64,000 nucleotides of DNA, taken from positions 1 to 64,000 of the forward strand of contig JADZBH010000017.1 of assembly GCA_020852175.1 (NCBI GenBank), given 5' to 3'. Shown here in pieces: positions 35,956 through 43,993 of the stretch; the stretch's first letter is position 1, and each line of letters begins with the position of its first letter. The notes beneath the pieces are model-generated. The model saw only the letters and a list, made by a program, of their open reading frames with translations. It did not search any database and was not told where the DNA came from. The DNA is from Bryobacterales bacterium. Its GTDB lineage: Bacteria; Acidobacteriota; Terriglobia; Bryobacterales; Bryobacteraceae. A program made the translations under genes and the position numbers.

Positions 35956-37401
35956 ATGAGGATCCGTACGTTTCGAGATTGGAAGCTTGCCGTTTTAGGC
36001 GCGGGGCTGCTGGCCCTGGGCGGACTGGGCGGCTTTGCCCTCAGGGCTGGCGGCGAGCATCACACCGTGGAAGTGAAAATGTCGCAGGCGCCTCCGCCCA
36101 AGGCGGGCTTTGGCGACGTGGTGCAGCGCAATCTGCCGGCCGTGGTGAGCATCACCATGACGAAGGTGTCCAAGACGAGCTTCGAGGGGCAGGACCTGCC
36201 GCCGGAGTTCGCGCCCTTTTTCCGGGGCGCGCCGCAGCAGCCGCGGAAACAGCGCGGCGCGGGGTCGGGCGTTATCGTGTCGCCGGACGGCTACATTCTG
36301 ACCAATAGCCATGTCGTGAACAAAGCCAGCCAGATCAAAGTGCAGTTGAGCGACCGGCGTGAGTTCATGGCGAAGCTGGTCGGCGAGGATGAGAAAACCG
36401 ACGTGGCCGTGCTGAAGATCGACGCGGCGAACCTGCCCGTGGTGACCTTCGCCGACAGTTCCAAGGTTCGCGTGGGCGACTATTCGCTGGCCATCGGCAA
36501 CCCGTTCGGCGTGGGCCAGACCGTGACGATGGGTATCGTGAGCGCGACGGCGCGCGGCGGCCTGGGCATCGAGGAGTATGAGGACTTCATCCAGACCGAC
36601 GCGGCGATCAACCCGGGCAACTCGGGCGGCGCGCTGGTGAACGCCAACGGCGATTTGATCGGCATCAACACCGCCATCCTGTCGCCGACGGGCGGCAACA
36701 ATGGCGTTGGCTTCGCCATTCCGTCGAACCTGGCGCGTCACGTGATGAACCAGTTGATCGAGCACGGTAAGGTGACGCGCGCATTCCTCGGCGTGACCCT
36801 GCAACCGCTCACCCACGAACTGGCCCAGGCCATGAAGGTGCCGGGCAACGAAGGCGCGGTGGTGGCCGACGTGTCGCCGGATTCGCCGGCGGCGCGCGCG
36901 GGCCTCAAGAGCGGCGACGTGATCACGGCGATGAACGGCAAGAAGGTGGCCGATTGGGTGCAGTTGAAACTCATGGTTGGCAACGCGGCGCCCGATTCCG
37001 AGGCCCGGTTCACGGTGGTGCGCGACGGCCGCGAACAGGCGGTAACGGCCACGCTGAGCGAACTCACCGATAAGAAACTGGCCGCCAACCGTCCCGGCAA
37101 GTCCGGCGACGAGGAGGCGTTGAACGGCGTCGAGGTGTCCGACCTGACGCCGCGGTTCCGGCGGCAACTGGAGCTACCGGCAGGCTCGACAGGCGTGGTG
37201 ATCACCGGCGTCGATCCGTCCAGCAAGGCCGCCGAAGCCGGTCTGCGGGAAGGCGATGTGATCCGGCAAGTGAACCGCAAGCCGGTTTCGAGCGTATCCG
37301 GGTTGCAGGAGGAACTGCGGCAGGGCGGTTCGAAGGATGTTCTGTTGCAGATCCAGCGCGATGGCACGAACCTGTTCGTCGTGGTGCCGTCGGAAGGCTG
37401 A
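35956..37401 (+). CDS. DegP/HtrA-type periplasmic serine protease
   Basis: 481 residues. An N-terminal hydrophobic signal or anchor (LAVLGAGLLALGGLGGFAL) is followed by a trypsin-like domain with triad H119 (TNSHVV), D149 (KTDVAVLK) and S223 (NPGNSGGALV), then two PDZ domains (FLGVTLQPL and GVVITGVDPSSKAAEAGLREGDVI). This is the full Do/DegQ layout. It degrades or refolds damaged proteins in the envelope. The ATG at 35956 has GGAGAG 9 bases upstream. The preceding 222-base gap contains a perfect GGCCCTG-AC-CAGGGCC palindrome near 35918-35933, whose role is unknown. Confidence 0.95.
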   Translation: MRIRTFRDWKLAVLGAGLLALGGLGGFALRAGGEHHTVEVKMSQAPPPKAGFGDVVQRNLPAVVSITMTKVSKTSFEGQDLPPEFAPFFRGAPQQPRKQRGAGSGVIVSPDGYILTNSHVVNKASQIKVQLSDRREFMAKLVGEDEKTDVAVLKIDAANLPVVTFADSSKVRVGDYSLAIGNPFGVGQTVTMGIVSATARGGLGIEEYEDFIQTDAAINPGNSGGALVNANGDLIGINTAILSPTGGNNGVGFAIPSNLARHVMNQLIEHGKVTRAFLGVTLQPLTHELAQAMKVPGNEGAVVADVSPDSPAARAGLKSGDVITAMNGKKVADWVQLKLMVGNAAPDSEARFTVVRDGREQAVTATLSELTDKKLAANRPGKSGDEEALNGVEVSDLTPRFRRQLELPAGSTGVVITGVDPSSKAAEAGLREGDVIRQVNRKPVSSVSGLQEELRQGGSKDVLLQIQRDGTNLFVVVPSEG

Positions 37402-37428
37402 GCGCGGACCTTCTCCCTGCGCACGAAC

Positions 37429-37469
37429 GCACCGTCCGGGCTAACCGTCCGGGCGGTGCGTTTTCTTTT
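37429..37469 (+). terminator. Rho-independent terminator after the DegP gene
   Basis: GCACCGTCCGG (37429-37439) pairs with CCGGGCGGTGC (37449-37459), one G-T wobble, 9-base loop, followed by a T-rich tract (ttttctttt). It ends the protease transcript ahead of lipA. Confidence 0.85.
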
Positions 37470-37523
37470 GGAGCACGTGGCGCGTAAGGAATCCGGCCGC
37501 GCCCGGCTACAATCAAAGTAGTC

Positions 37524-38405
37524 GTGCTGGTTCCACTCGACAGTTTGACCGCTCCGCCCAAGGCGGCACGCCCGGAATGGCTGCGCGCTCCCGCGCCCGC
37601 GGGAGAAAACTATCGCGAATTGAAGGAACTGATGGGGCGGCTGGGCCTGCACACCGTGTGCGAGTCGGCGGCCTGTCCGAACGTGGGCGATTGCTGGAAC
37701 CGGCGCACGGCCACGTTCATGATTCTCGGCAATGTCTGCACGCGGCGGTGTGGCTTTTGCGCCGTGCAAAAGGGCGTGCCGCTCGACGTGGACATGGATG
37801 AACCCCGCCGCGTGGCCGAAGCCGTCCAGGCGATGGGCTTGCGCTACGCCGTGATCACCAGCGTGAACCGCGACGACCGCAAGGATGGCGGATCGCTGCT
37901 GTTCGCCATGACGATCCGGTCCATCCGCGAGCGCGTGCCGGGCTGCCGCGTGGAGGTGCTCGTACCGGATTTTCAGGGTTCCCGCGAGGCCATGCGAATC
38001 CTGATGGACGCACGGCCCGACGTGATGAACCACAACACGGAAACCGTGCCCAGGCTCTACCGGCAGGTGCGTCTGGGCGCCAGCTACGAGCGGTCTCTCG
38101 ACGTGCTGGCTTATGCCAAGAAGCTCGGGCCGGAGACGCCCACGAAATCGGGTTTGATGCTGGGGCTGGGCGAGACCATGGACGAAGTCTTGACTGTGAT
38201 GCGCGACCTGCGGGCTTCCCAGGTGGACATTCTCACGCTGGGACAATACCTGCGCCCATCGCCCAGGCACCTGCCTGTGTTGCGCTATGTGCCGCCCGAA
38301 GAGTTCGCCCAGTACCGGCAGGCGGGGGCCGCGATGGGCTTTACACACGTGGAGGCGGGGCCGCTGGTGCGCAGTTCGTATCACGCCGACGAAGCGGTAC
38401 GGTGA
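37524..38405 (+). CDS. lipA: Lipoyl synthase
   Basis: 293-residue radical SAM enzyme that inserts two sulfur atoms into protein-bound octanoate to make lipoate. Both iron-sulfur sites are present: the auxiliary cluster CESAACPNVGDCW near 46-58 and the radical SAM CTRRCGFC near 73-80. Other family motifs are TSVNRDDRKDGG, HNTETVPRLYR and KSGLMLGLGE. The GTG at 37524 is the start in view. Its stop overlaps the next start (GTGA). Confidence 0.96.
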   Translation: MLVPLDSLTAPPKAARPEWLRAPAPAGENYRELKELMGRLGLHTVCESAACPNVGDCWNRRTATFMILGNVCTRRCGFCAVQKGVPLDVDMDEPRRVAEAVQAMGLRYAVITSVNRDDRKDGGSLLFAMTIRSIRERVPGCRVEVLVPDFQGSREAMRILMDARPDVMNHNTETVPRLYRQVRLGASYERSLDVLAYAKKLGPETPTKSGLMLGLGETMDEVLTVMRDLRASQVDILTLGQYLRPSPRHLPVLRYVPPEEFAQYRQAGAAMGFTHVEAGPLVRSSYHADEAVR

Positions 38406-39394
38406 CACTCTCCGAGCCCGCTCCGGGCGTGGTGCGCATCCGCCTGCCGCTTCCGTTCCAGTTGAACCACGTGTACGTCCACGCGGCGAGGCGTGACGGC
38501 GGATGGATGCTGATCGACACCGGCCTTGGCGACGAGGCGAGCATGAGCCTGCTGGACGACGCTTTCATCGAAGCGGGCATTCTCTGGCGGGAGGTGCGCG
38601 ACATTTTTCTCACGCATACCCATCCCGACCATGTCGGCGGCGCCCCGGAACTGTTGCGACGAACGCGGGCGCGGCTTTGGATGTCAGAGGGCGAGCGGGA
38701 TCATTTGGCCGAGGTTGCCACGGCGGCGCACGTGGCCGATTGGTTCACGCCCACCGTGCGGCGCGCAGGCGCGGACGGACACGAGATACGCGAGATGGAG
38801 CATGCCTTTGCCTCCGTGCGCCACAAATTCGTGCCGCTTACACCAGATCATCTCCTGAAAGGCGGCGAGCGGATCGCGACGGACGCGGGCGAGTGGACCA
38901 CCGTCCTCACACCCGGGCACTCGCCTGCCCACCTGGCGCTGTACAACGCCGGGCGGCGGCTGCTGCTGGCGGGCGATCATGTATTGCCCAAGATCACGCC
39001 CAACATCAGTTGGATGCCGGGCCGCGACATGCTCGCCGAATTCCACGAATCGCTGGAGTTGGTGGCCCGTCTGGACGTGGACGAAATCCTACCGTCGCAC
39101 GGCGGGGCGTTTACCGGGCTCGTCGCCTGGGTGGAGTCTGCCCAGCGACACCACCAGGAACGATGCGACGGACTGCTCGGCGGCCTGGCCGCGGGCGCGT
39201 GCACCGCCCGCGAGCTTCTTCCGGTACTGTGGGCGAAACCGCTGGCCGCGTGGAATCTTCGCTTCGCTCTGTTTGAGGTTCTGGCTCATCTGGAGTATCT
39301 GTCGCGGCGCGGTCTGGCCGCTAAGATAGAAGGCGGCGTGGAACGCTGGAAAGTTACACCGGCGGCCCACGAACGCCTCGACGCGCCACGGTAA
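38402..39394 (+). CDS. MBL-fold metallo-hydrolase
   Basis: 330 residues, metallo-beta-lactamase fold. The metal motif THTHPDHVGG is at residues 75-84, followed by further ligands in TPGHSPAHLALY and AGDHVLPK. A helical C-terminal domain resembles those of glyoxalase-II-like or RNase-Z-related hydrolases. The GTG start overlaps the lipA stop by 4 bases, so it is co-translated with lipA. The substrate is unknown; a role in lipoate metabolism is not implied by sequence. Confidence 0.85.
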   Translation: MTLSEPAPGVVRIRLPLPFQLNHVYVHAARRDGGWMLIDTGLGDEASMSLLDDAFIEAGILWREVRDIFLTHTHPDHVGGAPELLRRTRARLWMSEGERDHLAEVATAAHVADWFTPTVRRAGADGHEIREMEHAFASVRHKFVPLTPDHLLKGGERIATDAGEWTTVLTPGHSPAHLALYNAGRRLLLAGDHVLPKITPNISWMPGRDMLAEFHESLELVARLDVDEILPSHGGAFTGLVAWVESAQRHHQERCDGLLGGLAAGACTARELLPVLWAKPLAAWNLRFALFEVLAHLEYLSRRGLAAKIEGGVERWKVTPAAHERLDAPR

Positions 39395-39445
39395 GGGCGG
39401 GCGGAACTTTTCCCGTCCCCGTTCGTAGTCATTTATGAGGAGGGA

Positions 39446-39652
39446 ATGGCCGTGCTGAAGTTCCTCATGTGGTGCGTCCTGTTCGTCGTCTGCTGGCCGC
39501 TGGCCCTGCTGGCACTGATACTGTACCCATTTGTGTGGATTCTGCTGTTACCGTTCCGGCTTGTGGGGATTACGGTGGATGGGATTCTGGAATTGCTGCA
39601 CGCTTTGCTGACGCTACCCGCCCGGATGGTACGGTTCGGCGCGGCGCGCTAG
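39446..39652 (+). CDS. Small membrane protein
   Basis: 68 residues that are mostly hydrophobic (FLMWCVLFVVCWPLALLALILYPFVWILLLP), enough for one or two membrane helices, with a short amphipathic tail. A strong GAGGAGGGA sits directly before the ATG at 39446, supporting translation. No family recognised. Its TAG stop abuts an IS1380-like end. Confidence 0.7.
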   Translation: MAVLKFLMWCVLFVVCWPLALLALILYPFVWILLLPFRLVGITVDGILELLHALLTLPARMVRFGAAR

Positions 39653-39705
39653 CCCGAACATTTCACCAAGTGGCAGCGACGGACTCGAAGGCCGGGTGGT
39701 GAGGC
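39653..39705 (+). repeat. Solo IS1380-like terminal remnant
   Basis: 39653-39670 reads cccgaacatttcaccaag, 16 of 18 identical to the right-end sequence (read inward) of the IS1380 element ending at 11739 (cccggatatttcaccaag). Similarity continues for about 35 more bases (cgaagg-cgggtgg-gaggc) with small gaps. It is the end of a second, otherwise lost, copy, inserted immediately after a stop codon just like the first. Confidence 0.7.
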
Positions 39706-39764
39706 GCTTCAAGAAAGAATCATTTACTGAATCCACTAACGGGTTTTGCGTATGGAATCCGAGT

Positions 39765-39940
39765 ATGGCCGTCCGCAAACGGCAGTGTAAGACAGCCCAA
39801 GGCACGAAGACCGCCTGGTCCTACGTCTTCGACGCACCTGGTTCAACCCGCCAGGACCGCAGGCAGGTTTTTGAAAGCGGCTTCGCGTCCAAGAAGGAAG
39901 CGCAGGAAGCTGAGGCCGAGCGACGCATCAAGGAGCAGCG
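39765..39940 (+). pseudogene. N-terminal fragment of a tyrosine-type integrase
   Basis: About 58 residues starting at ATG 39765 match the arm-DNA-binding N-terminus of phage-type integrases: MAVRKRQCKTAQGTKTAW, then SYVFDAPGSTRQDRR and FASKKEAQEAEAERRIKEQ. The similarity stops near 39938, where the sequence changes abruptly into an IS21 fragment on the other strand. The catalytic domain is missing, so this is the broken start of an integrase gene. Confidence 0.75.
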
Positions 39941-40249
39941 GTATTCCTCCCACAGCAACTGCAGGGTCAGATGCCGGTGCTGGCGCAACTGCTCGTGCAT
40001 CGCCGCGAAGTCCGGCGGCGTGCGCGCCGGATTCCTCTCCACCAGGCTTGTCTCCGCGCGCGGGAACAACGCCGCCTCTACCCGCTCCTCGTCCCAGCCC
40101 TCCGGCAGCGGCCAATTCAGGCCCGCCGCCTCGGCTCGCTTCAGCTACTTGTGAACTGTGCTTGCCCCGGTCGCGCAGCTTCGCCCGATCTGCTGGCAAC
40201 TCGGTTTGAGTTCGTATCGGAGGCGCAGCACCTCCCGGATCTTCCGCAT
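39939..40249 (-). pseudogene. istA: IS21-family istA transposase fragment
   Basis: Reading the minus strand from ATG at 40249: MRKIREVLRLRYELKPSCQQ, IGRSCATGASTVHK, an in-frame TAG where the family has Tyr, then LKRAEAAGLNWPLPEGWDEE, VEAALFPRAETSLVERN and HRHLTLQLLWEEYR. This is the N-terminal helix-turn-helix and start of IstA. The sequence leaves the family at about 39939, where the integrase fragment begins. Both the stop and the missing catalytic core make it a pseudogene. Confidence 0.85.
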
Positions 40250-40388
40250 GGACAATCTCCTGGCCGGCACTCTGTTCCTCCCTTGGGAGGTTCATTGTGC
40301 CGGGATAATGTCCAGCGCCGCCCGCCTGTGGAAATCGTTCCGGGCCATCGTGAATGCCATTCCGGGATCGTGCGAATACCGTTCGCCT

Positions 40389-40500
40389 TCCTGCCGGAAC
40401 CGCCGTTCACGTTCACCCCGGAATCCCGTTCACCTTCAGCCCGGAACGATGTTCACGTCCACCCCGGAACCGCCTTCACCTTCGCCCGGAATCCGCAACA
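40389..40500 (-). repeat. Terminal multiple repeats of an IS21-family element
   Basis: On the minus strand, starting at the element tip TGTTGCGGATTCCGGGCGAA (40500 inward), five imperfect units of about 23 bases follow each other, with the common pattern TTCCGGG-TGAA-GTGAACGG. Serial copies of the end sequence are typical of IS21 elements, where IstA binds them. The tip at 40500 marks the end of the element; the remaining part is the istA fragment. Confidence 0.75.
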
Positions 40501-40654
40501 TCCCGCCGGCCGAGGCCGAACTCCGTTACTACGCCTCGCTGGATCGCCCAGCAAAGGCCGCGTAACTCGTATCAATCAGCCTCCGGTAAAGCCGGCGCAG
40601 TTCAAGTTCGCCGCGAACTTACACGCAGGACTCGACGCGGGCCGCAGCGCAGTT

Positions 40655-41065
40655 CTAGCTCTGTGGAACCTTCAGTTGTTCCCACGTATTCCATTCTTCA
40701 ACGATTTTGCCGTCAACAATGCGAGCGATATTGATGCCCAGCATCGTGATGGGCTCTCCCGTTTCGCGTGAACGGACACGGGCAGTCATGCGGGTAACAA
40801 CTTTTTCGCCGTCCACCAACTGATCCTCGATAATGAACGAATCCTTGGTGTAGATGAACAGGTTGTGAAAATACAAAATGCTTTGAAGGAATCCTTCGCG
40901 GTCGCGGTCACCTGTGGAGACGTGCCCGACGTAACCGGGCGGGATCACTTGATCGAGCGAGGAGACGTCTCCGGCGGCATAGAGATCGACAAGGGTTCGA
41001 AAGACGGCTTTCCGTGACTCCGGCGAGTTGATATCGGCTTCACTCCGCAGGGTTTCGTTCTGCAT
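40655..41065 (-). CDS. SnoaL-like/ester-cyclase-type NTF2-fold protein
   Basis: 136 residues with the NTF2-like cone fold pattern: AVFRTLVDLYAAGDVSSLDQVIPPGYVGH, DREGFLQSILYFHN, and the strand VTRMTARVRSRETGEPI, then IARIVDGKIVEEWNTWE, a classic SnoaL ending. Members catalyse ring closures or bind small ligands; function here is unknown. AGGAGG lies 6 bases before the ATG at 41065. The frame can be extended to 41245 but without a ribosome-binding site. Confidence 0.8.
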   Translation of the reverse strand: MQNETLRSEADINSPESRKAVFRTLVDLYAAGDVSSLDQVIPPGYVGHVSTGDRDREGFLQSILYFHNLFIYTKDSFIIEDQLVDGEKVVTRMTARVRSRETGEPITMLGINIARIVDGKIVEEWNTWEQLKVPQS

Positions 41066-41262
41066 GGCTGCCTCCTGGCAGCGCCTGACCTTGTTTCGGC
41101 TGGCACCGAGTCTGTTGCTGGCGCTACGATCCGTGATCATAACAAACGAGATGTGCGGGAAGGCGGCCATTCGCCATAACTCCAAACGCGAACTTTCCAC
41201 CGTCCGATTCCGGTGACAGCCTCCCTGTCCGACCTCAATCGACACCCCACTGTCGATACGAT

Positions 41263-41293
41263 TTGTGATTTCCGCCCCCGCCTTTGCTATACT
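41263..41293 (+). promoter_or_regulatory. Promoter of the his operon leader
   Basis: An extended -10 element, TGCTATACT (41285-41293, TATACT matching 5 of 6), lies only 8 bases before the leader ATG at 41302. A weak -35 TTGTGA (41263-41268) lies 19 bases upstream. Transcription would be expected to start near 41299-41301, leaving 1-3 bases or none of 5' untranslated sequence. Confidence 0.65.
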
Positions 41294-41301
41294 ACGAGTT
41301 C

Positions 41302-41349
41302 ATGCCACTGCATGCCCATCTCCACCATCATCACGTCCATGGTGTGTAG
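41302..41349 (+). CDS. hisL: Histidine operon leader peptide
   Basis: A 15-residue open frame, MPLHAHLHHHHVHGV, with 7 His codons, four in a row, ending in TAG. It precedes hisI and is followed by an antiterminator/terminator pair. This is the classical layout of histidine-operon attenuation: ribosome stalling at His codons when charged tRNA-His is scarce prevents termination. No Shine-Dalgarno sequence precedes the ATG; with the promoter so near, the transcript is probably leaderless. Too short for ORF prediction. Confidence 0.85.
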   Translation: MPLHAHLHHHHVHGV

Positions 41350-41426
41350 CGACGGGCCACTGCAAGCGGATACCGATTTTCAGTTGCGCAGACGAGCCCG
41401 CCGCTCCCCGGCGGGCTTTTCGTTTT
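41348..41426 (+). terminator. His-operon attenuator: antiterminator and terminator hairpins
   Basis: Terminator: GCCCGCCG (41396-41403), 5-base loop, CGGCGGGC (41409-41416), then ttttcgtttt. Alternative: AGCGACGGGC (41348-41357), beginning within the leader stop codon, pairs with GCCCGCCGCT (41396-41405) in 9 of 10 positions and would prevent the terminator. A further pairing, CACCAT (41323-41328) with ATGGTG (41339-41344) supported by GCCC (41314-41317) with GGGC (41354-41357), would sequester the antiterminator when the leader is fully translated. Confidence 0.82.
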
Positions 41427-41481
41427 CCGGCTAGCGCCCGCCGCCCCGTGCCGCCGGCGGCCTCACCAATAGAAGGAACGT

Positions 41482-41862
41482 ATGGATCTCGATTTTTCAA
41501 AACTGGACGGCCTTGTCACCGCCGTCATTCAGGACGACGCCACCGGCCGTGTGCTTATGGTCGGTTTCATGAACGACGAAGCCTGGCGTCTCACCCGCGA
41601 AACCGGTTTCGTCACGTTCTATAGCCGTTCCCGCCGCAAGCTCTGGCTGAAGGGCGAGTCCTCCGGCCACCGTCTCGCCGTCAAGGCGGTCCGCACCGAC
41701 TGCGACCGCGACGCCGTGCTGCTTTCCGTGGAAGCGCTGGGTCCTGGCGTCTGCCACGAGGGCTACGAGAGTTGCTTCTTCCGGGCGCTTGACGGCGATG
41801 GCTGGAAGACCGTCGATGCCCGCGCCTACGACCCCAACGCCGTCTACGGAGGCAAGGCATGA
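41482..41862 (+). CDS. hisI: Phosphoribosyl-AMP cyclohydrolase
   Basis: 126-residue HisI, opening the adenine ring of phosphoribosyl-AMP (third step of histidine synthesis). Zinc and magnesium ligands are in [29 protein letters not shown], with GESSGHR and [11 protein letters not shown] also typical. It is the cyclohydrolase alone; the pyrophosphohydrolase hisE is not fused and no hisE gene is seen in this operon. GAAGGA precedes the ATG at 41482. hisG overlaps its end by 4 bases. Confidence 0.95.
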   Translation: MDLDFSKLDGLVTAVIQDDATGRVLMVGFMNDEAWRLTRETGFVTFYSRSRRKLWLKGESSGHRLAVKAVRTDCDRDAVLLSVEALGPGVCHEGYESCFFRALDGDGWKTVDARAYDPNAVYGGKA

Positions 41863-42734
41863 GCGCCAAACTAAAACTCGGCATCCCCAAGGGTTCCCTG
41901 GAATCGGCCACCGTCGATCTGTTCCGCCGCGCTGGCTTCACCATCTCCACGAGTTCGCGCTCCTATTTCCCCTCCATCGACGATCCTGAAATCGAGTGCA
42001 TGCTCATCCGCGCCCAGGAGATGGCCCGGTATGTCGAGGACGGCATTCTCGACGCCGGGCTGACCGGCCTGGATTGGGTTGCCGAAAATGACGCCGATGT
42101 CCAGGTGGTTTGCAACCTCGTCTACTCCAAGCAGTCCTTCGGCAAGGTGCGGTGGGTGCTTGCCGTTCCCGAAGCCTCGCCCTTCCACTCCGTCAAGGAT
42201 CTGGAAGGCAGGATCATCGCCACCGAACTGGTGGGCGCCACGCGCCGTTACCTGGAACGCAACGGCGTTCATGCCAAGGTCGAGTTTTCCTGGGGCGCCA
42301 CCGAGGTGAAGCCACCGGTGCTGGCCGATGCCATCGTCGAGGTCACCGAAACCGGCTCGTCGCTACGTGCGAACAAACTGCGCATCATCGAAACCCTGTT
42401 CGAGTCCAACACGCAGCTGATCGCCAACCAGGCCTCATGGGCCGATGCGTGGAAGCGCCGCAAACTGGAGGACATCCGCATGTTGCTGGAAGGCGCCATG
42501 GGTGCGCTGGGCAAGGTCGGTCTCATGCTCAACGTCAAGGCCGCCGACCTGGAGAAGGTGCTCGCGGTCCTGCCCGCGCTGAAGAACCCCACCATCTCCA
42601 ACCTCTCCGACGGTGAATGGGTAGCCGTGAACACCATCCTCGAAGAGGTCACGGTGCGCATCATCATTCCCCGCCTCAAGGAAGCCGGCGCGCAGGGCAT
42701 CGTTGAATATCCGCTGAACAAGGTCGTCATGTAG
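41859..42734 (+). CDS. hisG: ATP phosphoribosyltransferase, long form
   Basis: 291-residue HisG, first committed enzyme of histidine synthesis, condensing ATP with PRPP. The length and the C-terminal ACT-like domain ([31 protein letters not shown]) mark the long, hexameric, histidine-inhibited form, so no hisZ is needed. Other motifs: [30 protein letters not shown] and [21 protein letters not shown] overlap with hisI. Confidence 0.96.
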   Translation: MSAKLKLGIPKGSLESATVDLFRRAGFTISTSSRSYFPSIDDPEIECMLIRAQEMARYVEDGILDAGLTGLDWVAENDADVQVVCNLVYSKQSFGKVRWVLAVPEASPFHSVKDLEGRIIATELVGATRRYLERNGVHAKVEFSWGATEVKPPVLADAIVEVTETGSSLRANKLRIIETLFESNTQLIANQASWADAWKRRKLEDIRMLLEGAMGALGKVGLMLNVKAADLEKVLAVLPALKNPTISNLSDGEWVAVNTILEEVTVRIIIPRLKEAGAQGIVEYPLNKVVM

Positions 42735-42736
42735 CC

Positions 42737-43993
42737 ATGCTCCGCATTCTCGACACCTCCGCCGTTCCACGCCTTCTCGCCCGCCGGGCTTCCCGTATGA
42801 ACGAGGCCGAAGCGCTTGTCCGTCCCATTCTCGAAGGGGTTCGCACGCGAGGCGACAAGGCCCTCACGGAGTATGCCCGTAAGTTCGATGCGCTTGACGC
42901 CGCGACCGTCGCCGTGCCGCAAGCCGTGCTCGACGCCGCGTATACGGCTCTCGATTCTTCCCTGCGCAAGGCCCTGAAACAGGCATCGGCCAACATCCGC
43001 GCCTACGCGAAGCTCCAACTTCCCACCGCCAAACAGGCCACGCTCGCGCCCGGCCTCAAGACCGGACAACTCATCCGCCCTCTCGACGTGGTCGCCGCCT
43101 ACATTCCCGGAGGGCGTTACCCGCTTCCCTCCACGCTCATGATGACGGTGATTCCCGCGCAGGTGGCAGGCGTGGAAACCATCTGCGCCTGCTCGCCGAA
43201 GCCCGCCGGAACCGTCCTGGGTACGGCTGGTTTTCTCGAGGTGAACCGCTTCTTCCGAATGGGCGGGGCCCATGCCATCGCCGCGTTCGCCTACGGCACC
43301 AAAACCGTTCCTCGCGCCGATCGCATTGTCGGTCCCGGCAACATCTATGTCGCCGCGGCGAAAAAATTGCTTGCCGGCGAGACCGGCATCGACTTTGTCG
43401 CCGGTCCCACCGAGATCCTGATCATCGCCCCTGAGAAGGCCGCCGAGGCTAATCCCCGCTGGCTCGCCGCCGACATGCTCGCCCAAGCGGAGCACGATCC
43501 CGACGCGAGCGCCATCCTTCTGACACGCTCCAGGCAAGTGGCCGCGGCGGTCGTGCAGGAGGTCCAACGCCAACTGGCCGCGCTTCCCACCGCCGCTGTC
43601 GCGCGAAAGGCCATTGAACGCAACAGCGCCGTCATTCTGGTTTCCTCGCTTTCCGAAGCCGTCGGCATCTCCAACCGTTTCGCCCCCGAACACCTGTCTA
43701 TCCCCAACCGCTCCCTGCTTCCCGCCATCCGCCATGCAGGCAGCGTCTTCATCGGACCCTTCTCCACCGAAGCCGCCGGCGATTATGCCAGCGGGCCCAA
43801 CCACGTTCTGCCCACCAGCGGCGCCGCCCGTCTTCGCGGCGGCCTCTCCACGGCCGATTACGTAAAAGTGATCAGCACTCAGGAGTTGAACCTCCCCGCG
43901 CTGAAACGTCTTTCGCCGAGCGTGACCACGCTAGCCCGCGCCGAAGGTCTCGAAGCCCACGCCCGCTCCGTGGAGGTGCGCACCAATGGCTGA
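42737..43993 (+). CDS. hisD: Histidinol dehydrogenase
   Basis: 418 residues, the zinc-dependent enzyme that oxidises histidinol to histidine in two NAD-linked steps. Family motifs: YIPGGRYPLPSTLMMTVIPAQ, RIVGPGNIYVAAAKK, GPTEILIIA, ADMLAQAEHDPDASAIL, RFAPEHLSI and GPNHVLPTSGAARLRGGLS. Starts 2 bases after hisG and overlaps hisC by 8 bases. Confidence 0.97.
   Translation: MLRILDTSAVPRLLARRASRMNEAEALVRPILEGVRTRGDKALTEYARKFDALDAATVAVPQAVLDAAYTALDSSLRKALKQASANIRAYAKLQLPTAKQATLAPGLKTGQLIRPLDVVAAYIPGGRYPLPSTLMMTVIPAQVAGVETICACSPKPAGTVLGTAGFLEVNRFFRMGGAHAIAAFAYGTKTVPRADRIVGPGNIYVAAAKKLLAGETGIDFVAGPTEILIIAPEKAAEANPRWLAADMLAQAEHDPDASAILLTRSRQVAAAVVQEVQRQLAALPTAAVARKAIERNSAVILVSSLSEAVGISNRFAPEHLSIPNRSLLPAIRHAGSVFIGPFSTEAAGDYASGPNHVLPTSGAARLRGGLSTADYVKVISTQELNLPALKRLSPSVTTLARAEGLEAHARSVEVRTNG

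Noticed and set aside
40389..40500. Series of about 23-base repeats considered as a CRISPR array
   Set aside because: Repeats abut each other without spacers and form the tip of an IS21 element next to istA.
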